Assembly: GCF_016735585.2 (NCBI RefSeq)
Contig: NZ_JAERSE020000005.1
Location: 62,001-126,000, forward strand
Direction: 5' to 3'
DNA from: Chryseobacterium tagetis
GTDB lineage: Bacteria > Bacteroidota > Bacteroidia > Flavobacteriales > Weeksellaceae
Length of the DNA: 64,000 nt
The translations under genes and the position numbers were made by a program. Within the stretch, counting starts at the first letter, position 1, and each line of letters starts with the position of its first letter. The notes beneath the pieces are model-generated. The model had not been told where the DNA came from. It searched no databases and saw nothing but the letters and a program-made list of their open reading frames with translations. Positions 1-8,240 of this stretch are shown piece by piece.

Positions 1-1146
1 TCCAACACAATTACAAATATTGGATATAGCGGAACAGGTGCAGGTGGTGCAACAGGTATATCTGTAACATCCGGTAATACAGGAGCAGCACCAGTTGCAG
101 GAGTTATCATAAGAGGTAACAATATTAATAACTTTACTTCTAGCGGAACAGGAACTTTATTTAGCGGAATTTATATTGCAGGAACTTTGACTAACGGTGT
201 TATTGTTGATAGAAATAAAATTACCTCCATTAAAAATACCAATACAAGCGGATATGGTGCACAAGGAATTTATTTAGCATCAACGAGTACTGCCGCAAAT
301 ACTTTAATTGCAAATAATATTGTAAGTGGAGTAGCAGGATATGGATATCTTACAACGGGAGGAGTAAATGATAATGGAAACGGAATTGTAGTAGGAACAG
401 GTGCCGGTTACAAAATTTATTACAATACAGTTGTAATGGATGCAAACCAAACCGTTTCGGGAAGACCTTCTGCATTGAATGTATTGTCTACAATTACGAC
501 AGCAGGTGCTATCGATCTGAGAAATAATATTTTTGTAAATACTCAGACACAGGCTGGAGATAAATATACAATCTATTCCAGTGCAGCCAATACTGTTTTT
601 TCTAATATTAATTATAATAACTATTATTCTTCAGGAGCAAATCTTGGATATATCGGTTCTGCACTAACTGCCATAACTGATATTCAGACTGGTTTTGGAG
701 GAAATGCGAATTCCATTAATGTTTTACCTGTGTTTGTTTCTGCAACGGATTTTCATTTGGCAGCATCAGGGAATTCAGCGCTTGATAATAAAGGTACACC
801 GGTCGCAGATGTTACTGTAGATGCGGATAATAATCCGAGAAGTGCAACAACACCTGATTTAGGAGGATATGAATTTACAAATGTTGTTTTGGCAACCCAG
901 GATATTAGCAGTAAAGACAGCAAAATCAGTTATTATCCAAATCCGGTTGTTGATTATTTAAATATCATAAACGACAGCAAGATTACCAATATAGAAATCT
1001 ATAATGCTGGAGGACAAAGAGTAATGAGTGAAACAATAAATGCGGAAAAAGGTTCTGTAGATGTGAGGAAACTATCTCCGGGAATGTACATTTTAAAAAT
1101 AAATTCAGACAAATCATCTGAGTCACTTAAGATTCTTAAAAGATAA
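1..1146 (+). CDS. T9SS-secreted beta-helix protein, C-terminal part
   Basis: The reading frame is open from the first base, so the gene begins before the window; an internal TTG near 187 is not a credible start. The visible 381 residues are Gly/Asn/Thr/Ser-rich with recurring short strands (for example NGVIVDRNKI, NTLIANNIVSG, DLRNNIFVN), the pattern of a right-handed parallel beta-helix, followed by a DADNNPR..DLGGYEF segment common at the end of such domains. The last ~75 residues (YYPNPVVDYLNI...GMYILKI...LKILKR) are a type A T9SS C-terminal sorting domain, so the protein is exported to the cell surface or medium. Ligand is unknown; similar proteins are adhesins or polysaccharide-active, but nothing here decides that. 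Confidence 0.85.
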   Translation, partial: SNTITNIGYSGTGAGGATGISVTSGNTGAAPVAGVIIRGNNINNFTSSGTGTLFSGIYIAGTLTNGVIVDRNKITSIKNTNTSGYGAQGIYLASTSTAANTLIANNIVSGVAGYGYLTTGGVNDNGNGIVVGTGAGYKIYYNTVVMDANQTVSGRPSALNVLSTITTAGAIDLRNNIFVNTQTQAGDKYTIYSSAANTVFSNINYNNYYSSGANLGYIGSALTAITDIQTGFGGNANSINVLPVFVSATDFHLAASGNSALDNKGTPVADVTVDADNNPRSATTPDLGGYEFTNVVLATQDISSKDSKISYYPNPVVDYLNIINDSKITNIEIYNAGGQRVMSETINAEKGSVDVRKLSPGMYILKINSDKSSESLKILKR

Positions 1147-1171
1147 ATCTTAATATTTGAATTTAAATATA

Positions 1172-1206
1172 AATCCCTGATGCATAATGAATCAGGGATT
1201 TTTTTA
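1172..1206 (+). terminator. Rho-independent terminator
   Basis: Perfect 10-bp stem AATCCCTGAT / ATCAGGGATT (1172-1181, 1191-1200) with a 9-nt loop, followed by a T-run, 25 bp after the stop of the beta-helix gene. Confidence 0.9.
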
Positions 1207-1269
1207 ATGATTAAATTGTGACACTCAGTGAGTATGGAATTTGAATATTTATTTTATCAAAAATTTAAG

Positions 1270-4200
1270 TTAGAAACTTGCTTTCACCTGCATACTACCA
1301 ATGTGAATCGTTCTGTCTCCTGAATTTCTTCCTTCATACGTTAAATTCAACTGAAGGAAAGAGTTGATCGCCTGTTGGATGAATACACTCCATACCTGGT
1401 TTTTACCTGGTTTTAACCCATCAAGCATCTGATTTCCTACAATACTGAAATTATTTCCGGTGAAATCATTATTAATGAATGAGAAATTACCTCTGATAGA
1501 CGTTTTTTTACGCTCCCATTGTATGGTTCCGGTAATATCGAAGGCTTTTAATAATTCTTCGCCGTCCACTCTCTGCTTTTCTCTGTAAGCAGAAGAAAGT
1601 TCAGCCTGTATGGCATCTGTGAATTTATAGGTTGCTTTAGGTTTTGTTTCAAAATTATTTAAACGGTAATCCCTTGTTGCGAACAATTGAGAAGAATTTT
1701 TAATATCATGAACTGAGTTTTCCCAGTCTATCCTGAATTCCTTATTAAACCAGTATCCGATATTTAGGAAATGTGAGGTTTGCTCTCTTTCTTCATTACT
1801 GAAATTGGCATTGATGAGGTTGTCATTCGATATAAAACGATAGTTACCATTCCAACCTGATTTTTCGGTAGGATTGAACTGTACGGAAGTTAATATATTT
1901 TGATTTTTAAGAATCTGATTATCGCTTTTTTCAAAAGGATTTAATACCAGTACTTTGTCTTTTTTATAAAATGAATTTTGCGAATTCAGGGAAATATTAA
2001 AATTCCATCGTTTTAAAAATTTATTTTCGGAATTAAAAATAATAGCAGGATTTACGAATAATGCTAACTGAAGTTTATTTTTATTGGAAGGAAGATAACG
2101 TACGGAATTGGTGTATACTCTGATATATTGAGCCAAATCCGAATATTCTGCAATCTCGAATTCATCAAGCTGCTGAACTCCATCACCGTTATAATCGGTC
2201 CATTTGTAAATACCCTGTCCGTCGGTTACCTTTATATATTGGAATTCTCTTTGAGCTTCCTGTCCGTTTCCTAGTTCGTAAAATGCTTGTAAACGCATCC
2301 CGTTTCTGAAAAGCTGCTGATTGTAAAGAATATTTCCAACAACGAAATCATTATTTTGAGTGGCATCCGCATCCTGATTCTGGTAGAAGAACTTTCTGTA
2401 ATGAAGCAAAGCATTCAAGGTAGTTTTCTCTGTTTTGATGATCTGACTTTCGACCATGAATCCTAAAATATTATTCATACTTTGAAGACGGTTATCACGT
2501 ACAGAGTCATTATCTCTCATGTATACTTTTGCCAATAATTTGGTTCTGGTACTGTCTCCGATTTTCTTCTGAACAAAAAGCTCTCGCCAGCTAAAACTGG
2601 TGACATCCATAAGCTGAGTGTCATTGTAGGTTTTTTCGTTATGCTCCATACTTCCTCCTACAGCCCAGCTTCCTTTTTGTCCAGTGAATTCTGTGGAAGC
2701 TCCTCCTCTTATGAATTTTGTGTTTTGAAGCGTTGCTTTTGTATCTAAATAAGATAAATTCCCTTTTGTTAAAAATTTACCTTTAGTCCAGGCAAAATCC
2801 AGATCGTTTTTAATTCCCTTATAAGAATCCTGCTCGTCCAGATAATTGACACGGTAATTTAAAGTCGATTTATTGTTCCATTTGTTTAAAAAGCTGAAAA
2901 TAAATCTGTTTTGCGTTCTTCCGCTGAATTCCTGAGCCAAGTTGAAATCTCTGGAAAATTCCACATCATTAATACGGTCTAAAATATGGAATTGCTTATC
3001 AATATATTGATATTCAAAAGTGGGGGTACCGCTCCAGCTGTTTTTCTTGAAAACTTTGTTTCCGAAAATACGCCATGCATATCCCGTATTCAGCCTCGAG
3101 TCTTTTGAAGAGAATAAGTTGACATCATAGTTGCTTAAAGAGAAATCAGCTCCAATTTTACCATCTTTAAGCGCATATTCAGAATTTATCGAGTACACCT
3201 GAGACTTTTCGGGAGAAGGCAATTTTCTTACCGCTTTATAATCTCCCAAATTCGTTCCTACATATTCAAAAACACGTCCATTATTTGTGGTTTGGGTAAG
3301 TTTATAATCTCCCAAATTTGTTCCGAAGTAGGTGAAAGATACCTGATAAAGAGTTTCGTTGGCGTCTGTTGAAAATTCGTAATAATTTCCATTAGGATTC
3401 AGTCGGTACAGGATTTTATTTACATCATATTCGGTAATAACTCCGGATGGCGCATACATTAAATCAGGATTATTACCTGCATTTGCTAAGATTTGTTCAT
3501 CTTCTTTAGAAAGATTGAGCGCAAGAGGAGCATTCTTATTGTCATTTTCCATAAACCAGTTTAATCCTAGTTTAAGTTTTTCTCTTGCGTGTTCAATTTT
3601 TCCTGTAAATAAATATCTTGAATAGTTTCTATTTGTATAATTATAAGATATGGTGATAAAATTTTGCTGGAAAATAGGACGGAAACTGGTGAAAGTAACT
3701 TCTCCAGTATTGTAATTAATAATATAATCCTGGTTTTCTCCTCTTTTCATCAAAATACCATCAATGAAAACTTGTTCGGAACCTGAAATAAGCGTAATGA
3801 ACTGCTCGCCGTTTTTACCAGTCAGTCGATAGGGCCCCTGATTTCCTTCCACCCCTTGAAAACGGACTCTGTAGAATTCACTTCGGGCAACCCCCATAGA
3901 AACATCTACGAAAGTTTTATTTTCCTTACCCATTTCCGTCTGGAATTGAAGTCCCATGCTTCTCCTTTGGTATTTGGCAAAATAATTTTTTGTTTCGGCT
4001 AAATCCAGATGTCCTGCTCTAAGGATAGATTTATCCTTTATATTAAGCTGCATATAGATTTTATCAAACTCTTCCAGGGTTTGGGTATATCCATCAGCTT
4101 GAATAGGGAGATTGTGATCAGAAATACTGGCTAAAATTGTTACATCTTTAGACAGTCTTCCGGAGATCTGAAGATCCATTGAGCTTTGTACAGACTGCCC

Positions 4201-4521
4201 TTGGTTATTCCCAAAAGTAATCCCGCGAATAATAGATCCTTTGGAATTTAGCTCTCCTAAAAATCTTTTTTTATCATTTTTAGCTAAAACGGCTTCATCT
4301 ACAATAATTCTGTTGCTGGTCTTTACAAAATCCAAAGTATCTTTTGTGAAAATATCCTGTTCCAGCTTTGCAGCAATGATACTATCCTTTTTTGCGGAAA
4401 AAATACTGTCCTTTTTTAAGGTGTCTTTAGGAAGGTTGGGATTCTTCCATGAGAAAACCTGAGCATTACTTAAAAATACGCCCATAAAAAACAATACGAA
4501 TATTAAAAGATAATTCCGCAA
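1270..4521 (-). CDS. Large outer-membrane beta-barrel-like protein, unknown function
   Basis: A 1083-residue protein with a clear signal peptide (MRNYLLIFVLFFMGVFLSNA|Q). The N-terminal region (~100-290) contains a segment of the type GSEQVFIDGILMKRGENQDY..YNTGEVTFTS, reminiscent of domains in large Bacteroidota outer-membrane proteins such as SprA; this likeness is from memory. The remainder has the alternating aromatic/polar pattern of a long transmembrane barrel and ends in Phe (VKASF), typical of BAM-inserted barrels. An internal near-duplication occurs around residues 395-430 (YFGTNLGDYKL ... YVGTNLGDYKA). Transcribed alone and leftwards, divergent from the gene at 4673. I do not recognise a specific family; placement in the outer membrane is an inference. 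Confidence 0.75.
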   Translation of the reverse strand: MRNYLLIFVLFFMGVFLSNAQVFSWKNPNLPKDTLKKDSIFSAKKDSIIAAKLEQDIFTKDTLDFVKTSNRIIVDEAVLAKNDKKRFLGELNSKGSIIRGITFGNNQGQSVQSSMDLQISGRLSKDVTILASISDHNLPIQADGYTQTLEEFDKIYMQLNIKDKSILRAGHLDLAETKNYFAKYQRRSMGLQFQTEMGKENKTFVDVSMGVARSEFYRVRFQGVEGNQGPYRLTGKNGEQFITLISGSEQVFIDGILMKRGENQDYIINYNTGEVTFTSFRPIFQQNFITISYNYTNRNYSRYLFTGKIEHAREKLKLGLNWFMENDNKNAPLALNLSKEDEQILANAGNNPDLMYAPSGVITEYDVNKILYRLNPNGNYYEFSTDANETLYQVSFTYFGTNLGDYKLTQTTNNGRVFEYVGTNLGDYKAVRKLPSPEKSQVYSINSEYALKDGKIGADFSLSNYDVNLFSSKDSRLNTGYAWRIFGNKVFKKNSWSGTPTFEYQYIDKQFHILDRINDVEFSRDFNLAQEFSGRTQNRFIFSFLNKWNNKSTLNYRVNYLDEQDSYKGIKNDLDFAWTKGKFLTKGNLSYLDTKATLQNTKFIRGGASTEFTGQKGSWAVGGSMEHNEKTYNDTQLMDVTSFSWRELFVQKKIGDSTRTKLLAKVYMRDNDSVRDNRLQSMNNILGFMVESQIIKTEKTTLNALLHYRKFFYQNQDADATQNNDFVVGNILYNQQLFRNGMRLQAFYELGNGQEAQREFQYIKVTDGQGIYKWTDYNGDGVQQLDEFEIAEYSDLAQYIRVYTNSVRYLPSNKNKLQLALFVNPAIIFNSENKFLKRWNFNISLNSQNSFYKKDKVLVLNPFEKSDNQILKNQNILTSVQFNPTEKSGWNGNYRFISNDNLINANFSNEEREQTSHFLNIGYWFNKEFRIDWENSVHDIKNSSQLFATRDYRLNNFETKPKATYKFTDAIQAELSSAYREKQRVDGEELLKAFDITGTIQWERKKTSIRGNFSFINNDFTGNNFSIVGNQMLDGLKPGKNQVWSVFIQQAINSFLQLNLTYEGRNSGDRTIHIGSMQVKASF

Positions 4522-4606
4522 TTCCTTAAAAATAATTGGTAAAAATAGCTAAAAAAATACTTACACTTGGGGTTTTAGTACTATTAACAAAAAATTAATG
4601 CAATTA

Positions 4607-4638
4607 TTGCTTTTGATTAAAAAAATGACGTAATTTTG
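4607..4638 (+). promoter_or_regulatory. Promoter (Bacteroidota -33/-7 type) of the gene at 4673
   Basis: TTG at 4607-4609, 21 bp, then TAATTTTG at 4631-4638, which matches the TAnnTTTG -7 consensus of the Bacteroidota primary sigma factor. It lies 34 bp before the ATG. Confidence 0.6.
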
Positions 4639-4672
4639 CCCTATAAATTATAAATAATTAAAAATTTAAGTT

Positions 4673-5473
4673 ATGAGAAAAATATTTACTGTTTTAGGGA
4701 TTGTTGCGGTGTCTGCAGTAGCGAACGCACAACAGACGATTGTTTTATCTGAGGATTTTGCTACTTACACAGATGGAGGGAATACAGCTTCAACAGGTAC
4801 TGGTGCTCCAAGTGGAACTGATATCTATAATCCAGGGTCAGCTACTAATCCAATTGCTCCTGTTACAAACTTTCCTACAGGTTCTAAAGTTTATAGTGCA
4901 GGTGGAATGGCTAAGTTAGGGACGGCATCATTAATTGGAACTATGACTTCTAAAACTTTAGATTTATCTAGTAATGGAGGAAATGTAGTGATTACTTTTG
5001 ATGTAAAAGGTTGGACAGCTACTCCTAGTACAATACTTGTAAAAGTGACGAACTTGGCAGATCAAACTGTTTCTTATTCAGCTGTAATGAGCGGAAGTAC
5101 AGAATCGAAAACTGTTACATTTACTGGAGGGCAAGCAAACTCTACTGTGACTTTTGAGACACCAACAACGGCGTTCAGAGCTTATTTAGATAACATTGTA
5201 ATTAAAACTGTTGCTAGTGGTTCATTAGCTGTTGCAGATTTCGGAAAAACAAAATCTCTTTTTGTAAAAAATACTTTTGTAAAGAATAATGAGATTGCTT
5301 TCGGAGCTGATGCAAAAAATGTAAAAGTTTACAATATGTTCGGACAAGTAGTAAAAACAGCATCTGTAAAAGCTGACGGAACTTTAAATGTAGCTGATTT
5401 AGCAAAAGGAAACTATATCGTTACAGGTACTGTAAACAACGAAGCGGTTTCTCAGAAGATTTTGAAAGATTAA
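4673..5473 (+). CDS. T9SS sorting-domain protein, small secreted
   Basis: A 266-residue exported protein: signal peptide MRKIFTVLGIVAVSAVANAQ, a ~160-residue Thr/Ser/Gly-rich beta-sandwich-like body (TSKTLDLSSNGGNVVITFDVKGW...FETPTTAFRAYLDNIVIK), similar in style to choice-of-anchor/jelly-roll modules, and a C-terminal type A sorting domain (NVKVYNMFGQVVKTASV...LAKGNYIVTGTVNNEAVSQKILKD is the run of motifs at residues ~213-266). Own promoter upstream and own terminator downstream suggest a monocistronic gene. Substrate is not evident. Confidence 0.85.
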   Translation: MRKIFTVLGIVAVSAVANAQQTIVLSEDFATYTDGGNTASTGTGAPSGTDIYNPGSATNPIAPVTNFPTGSKVYSAGGMAKLGTASLIGTMTSKTLDLSSNGGNVVITFDVKGWTATPSTILVKVTNLADQTVSYSAVMSGSTESKTVTFTGGQANSTVTFETPTTAFRAYLDNIVIKTVASGSLAVADFGKTKSLFVKNTFVKNNEIAFGADAKNVKVYNMFGQVVKTASVKADGTLNVADLAKGNYIVTGTVNNEAVSQKILKD

Positions 5474-5496
5474 TTTTAAAAGAAATTATATTAGAA

Positions 5497-5525
5497 AAGA
5501 GTTGTCATTTGGCAGCTCTTTTTTT
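5497..5525 (+). terminator. Rho-independent terminator
   Basis: Stem AAGAGTTGTC / GGCAGCTCTT (5497-5506, 5511-5520; two G-T wobbles), loop ATTT, then a T-run. Confidence 0.85.
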
Positions 5526-5587
5526 GTTGGTAATAAAAAATTCACATAATTTAGAAAAAATAAATAACCATATAAATTAAAATTATC

Positions 5588-6310
5588 ATGAAGAAAAAAT
5601 TAGCTTTAATAGCAGTGTTGAGTGGACTATTTATAAACGCCCAAAATAGTTGGTCATTAACAGGGAATTCTGGAACAACTCCCGGAACAAACTTTATTGG
5701 GACTACAGATAATCAGAATTTGATATTTAAAACAAATAATCTAAATCGAATTGTAATTGGTGACAATGGAAAGATGAGATTTGGAACAGGCTCCGCTATT
5801 AATCCAAATTATGATTTTTCATTTTGGGGAAATCCTATTTTTAGTGTAGATGATATGGCAACATCCGTATTCCAAATTTACAATAACCCTAATGACTATA
5901 TTCATTTTAGAGTGGATGGGTATAATATGATAGATTATTTACAGGAAGATTATGGTAAAGTTGTTATAGGCTCTAAAACTTTAGCTAATTGTTCTGATTG
6001 TAATAATTATAAACTTTTTGTAAAAGGAGGCATCCGAACAGAGCAGGTAAAAGTAGATGTCGCAGTTAGCAACGGTTGGGCAGATTATGTATTCAAAAAA
6101 GATTATCAACTGATGCCATTAAAAGAAGTAGAACATTTTATTACTAATAATGGTCATCTTCCGGAAGTTCCTTCCACTGAAGAAGCAATAAAAAATGGTA
6201 TTGAGCTTAAGGAAATGAACATTCTTTTACTGAAAAAAATAGAAGAACTTACATTATATACTATTGAACAGCAAAAGAGAATCGAGGCTCTAGAAAAAAA
6301 AGTAAAATAA
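5588..6310 (+). CDS. Secreted tail-fibre-like protein with C-terminal coiled coil
   Basis: 240 residues with a signal peptide (MKKKLALIAVLSGLFINAQ). The N-terminus has the NSGTTPGTNFIGTTDNQNL motif seen in many Bacteroidota tail-fibre/cell-wall-anchor-like proteins. The C-terminus (YVFKKDYQLMPLKEVEHFI...HLPEVPSTEEAIKNGIELKEMN...) is the conserved module that follows endosialidase-chaperone-like fibres in this phylum and ends in a coiled coil (IEELTLYTIEQQKRIEALEKKVK, residues ~215-240). No T9SS tail is present. Probably trimeric and surface-associated; role unknown. It sits 22 bp before the next T9SS cargo gene and may be co-transcribed with it. Confidence 0.75.
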   Translation: MKKKLALIAVLSGLFINAQNSWSLTGNSGTTPGTNFIGTTDNQNLIFKTNNLNRIVIGDNGKMRFGTGSAINPNYDFSFWGNPIFSVDDMATSVFQIYNNPNDYIHFRVDGYNMIDYLQEDYGKVVIGSKTLANCSDCNNYKLFVKGGIRTEQVKVDVAVSNGWADYVFKKDYQLMPLKEVEHFITNNGHLPEVPSTEEAIKNGIELKEMNILLLKKIEELTLYTIEQQKRIEALEKKVK

Positions 6311-6332
6311 TAATTATATAAAACTGAAAACC

Positions 6333-8024
6333 ATGAGACGATTTTATATGACTTTTTTATTTGTGTTGCCATTATTATTGTTTTCGCAAGGTGAGAATGA
6401 TAATTGGTATTTTGGAGATAAAGCAGCTGTAAACTTTTCTTCGTATATATCGCCAACAAATCTTAACAATAGCCAGATGACAAGTGCTGTTGAAGCATGT
6501 GGAACGGTGAGTGATGCCAATGGAAAATTGCTTTTTTATACTAACGGAAGTGAAATATGGAATAGGGATCACCAAATTATGCAAAATGGAGCAGGATTAA
6601 CAGGGTGGTGGTCAAGCGAGCAATTAGTAATAGTTAAACATCCAGGGAATCAAAATCAATATTACATATTTACAACAGGGTTTATTAATGCCACTTCAAC
6701 TTCAAAAATAGCTTATACAGTTGTAGATATGTCACAAGGAAGTTTAGGAATGGATGGATTACCTTTGGGAAAAGTTGTGGATGGTTTCAAAAATGTTCCT
6801 GTAATAGATAACAACGGTAATTTTTTTAAAACCGAAGCAATAGCAGTGGCCCCAACATCATCAGGAGATTTTTGGATTCTCATCCCTAATGGATTGCATT
6901 TGTATAGCTATTTGTTTAGCGATATTTTAGGCTTTAATAACGGAAATCCTGTTATAAGTGATTTAAACTTTCCGGCATCATTATCCGAAACGGATTTAAA
7001 TCATTTTGGAATCAAAGTATCCCCAAGACTAAATTCTAGTTATAATTTTTCAAATTATATATGCGTTAGTTCAGTCTATAATCCGGATTCTAAAAATGTT
7101 GTCTATTCTTTTAATAATTCAACTGGAAAGATAACAACTGATTATAGACTTAATGTATATAGTATTAATTCTTATATTCCAGAATTTAATAAAGATTCAT
7201 CAGTACTATTTTTAGGGTACAATAAACTTTATGCTGTTAATTTGGTAACATCAACTTCAGCTAGCCCAGTGTTTTCTCAAGTATATGATTTTGGTACTAA
7301 TACTATTGTCGGTTCAATTCAACGGAATAAATACAACGATATTTATTTTAGTGTTCCTGTAAATGGTAATTACTTGGGTAAAATTAATAATCCTAATGTT
7401 TATGGTTCGGGTATTACTGTAAATATGAACTATTTTAATTTAGGGGTGAACAATGGCGTACAAAATTTGGCGAAATATGGGCTACCTCAGTTGATTGAAC
7501 CTCGTGTTTTTGAATCAAGATGTGTCCAAGATATAACATTAACGTCTCCCGAAACCTCCACTTCCTATGTTTATCGAGCTCCAAATACTATAAAAACAGA
7601 AAACAATTATCAAGTTAGTCCTTCAAGCCAAAATATAGCTTTTAAAGCTGGTAATAATATAACTCTTTATCCAAATACTCATATTCAGTTAGGAGCATTT
7701 TTTTCTGCAAAGATTGAAGATTGTTTAGATGAAAATGGGCAAAGACTTAGAAGTCGTGATAATCAAAAATCAATATCAATATATTTGGATGAAGAAAAAA
7801 GTAAGGACGATATAAGTATCTTCCCTAATCCAACTTCTGATATCTTAAACATTAAGACAGATTTTAAAATTAATAATGTTTCTGTTGTTGATGTGACAGG
7901 AAGAAAGATAAATGTAAAATTAGAGAATAATAAATTAGATGTTAAAAGTCTTGCAACAGGAACTTACCTTATCAGTATTGAGACTGAGGGTGGTATTTCC
8001 TCTCAAAAATTTATTAAAAAATAA
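6333..8024 (+). CDS. T9SS cargo with beta-propeller-like and 3-coathanger-stack regions
   Basis: 563 residues. Signal peptide MRRFYMTFLFVLPLLLFSQG, then a ~370-residue region starting NDNWYFGDKAAVNF, a motif found in many Bacteroidota secreted proteins that appear to be propeller-like. Residues ~400-460 (SPSSQNIAFKAGNNITLYPNTHIQLGAFFSAKIEDC in pieces) look like the '3-coathanger stack' module that often precedes a sorting tail. The last ~70 residues (ISIFPNPTSDILNI...VDVTGRKI...LATGTYLISI...SSQKFIKK) are a type A T9SS sorting domain. The stop codon abuts the MITE-like repeat. Exported to the cell surface or medium; function unknown. Confidence 0.8.
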   Translation: MRRFYMTFLFVLPLLLFSQGENDNWYFGDKAAVNFSSYISPTNLNNSQMTSAVEACGTVSDANGKLLFYTNGSEIWNRDHQIMQNGAGLTGWWSSEQLVIVKHPGNQNQYYIFTTGFINATSTSKIAYTVVDMSQGSLGMDGLPLGKVVDGFKNVPVIDNNGNFFKTEAIAVAPTSSGDFWILIPNGLHLYSYLFSDILGFNNGNPVISDLNFPASLSETDLNHFGIKVSPRLNSSYNFSNYICVSSVYNPDSKNVVYSFNNSTGKITTDYRLNVYSINSYIPEFNKDSSVLFLGYNKLYAVNLVTSTSASPVFSQVYDFGTNTIVGSIQRNKYNDIYFSVPVNGNYLGKINNPNVYGSGITVNMNYFNLGVNNGVQNLAKYGLPQLIEPRVFESRCVQDITLTSPETSTSYVYRAPNTIKTENNYQVSPSSQNIAFKAGNNITLYPNTHIQLGAFFSAKIEDCLDENGQRLRSRDNQKSISIYLDEEKSKDDISIFPNPTSDILNIKTDFKINNVSVVDVTGRKINVKLENNKLDVKSLATGTYLISIETEGGISSQKFIKK

Positions 8025-8172
8025 GGTAATTATATACAATTTTACATTAATCCTGCTATCTTAATTATTATGACTCTGTCATTCTGAATGTAATGCAGTG
8101 AAATGAAGAATCTATGCTATAGTAAGATTCTTCCTTCGTCAGAATGATAATGGTGTAAAATTCTATATAGTT
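8023..8172 (+). repeat. MITE-like palindromic element, copy 1
   Basis: About 150 bp starting at the stop codon of the upstream gene. Left end AATTATATACAATTTTACA and right end TGTAAAATTCTATATAGTT are imperfect terminal inverted repeats (16 of 19). Inside is a second palindrome: GTCATTCTGAATG..GAAGAATCT (8078-8113) facing AGATTCTTCCTTCGTCAGAATGAT (8125-8148; quoted arm split across the element). The element recurs in reverse orientation at 26866-27014. No coding potential. Confidence 0.8.
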
Positions 8173-8201
8173 GTCAAAAATAATTTTTAGAAAATCAGAA
8201 G

Positions 8202-8228
8202 AAAACAGCTGCAATCCGCAGCTGTTTT
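8202..8228. terminator. Bidirectional terminator
   Basis: Perfect 11-bp stem AAAACAGCTGC / GCAGCTGTTTT (8202-8212, 8218-8228) with loop AATCC and T/A runs on both sides, 12 bp after the stop of the leftward gene ending at 8241. Confidence 0.88.
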
Positions 8229-8240
8229 TTTATTATAAAA

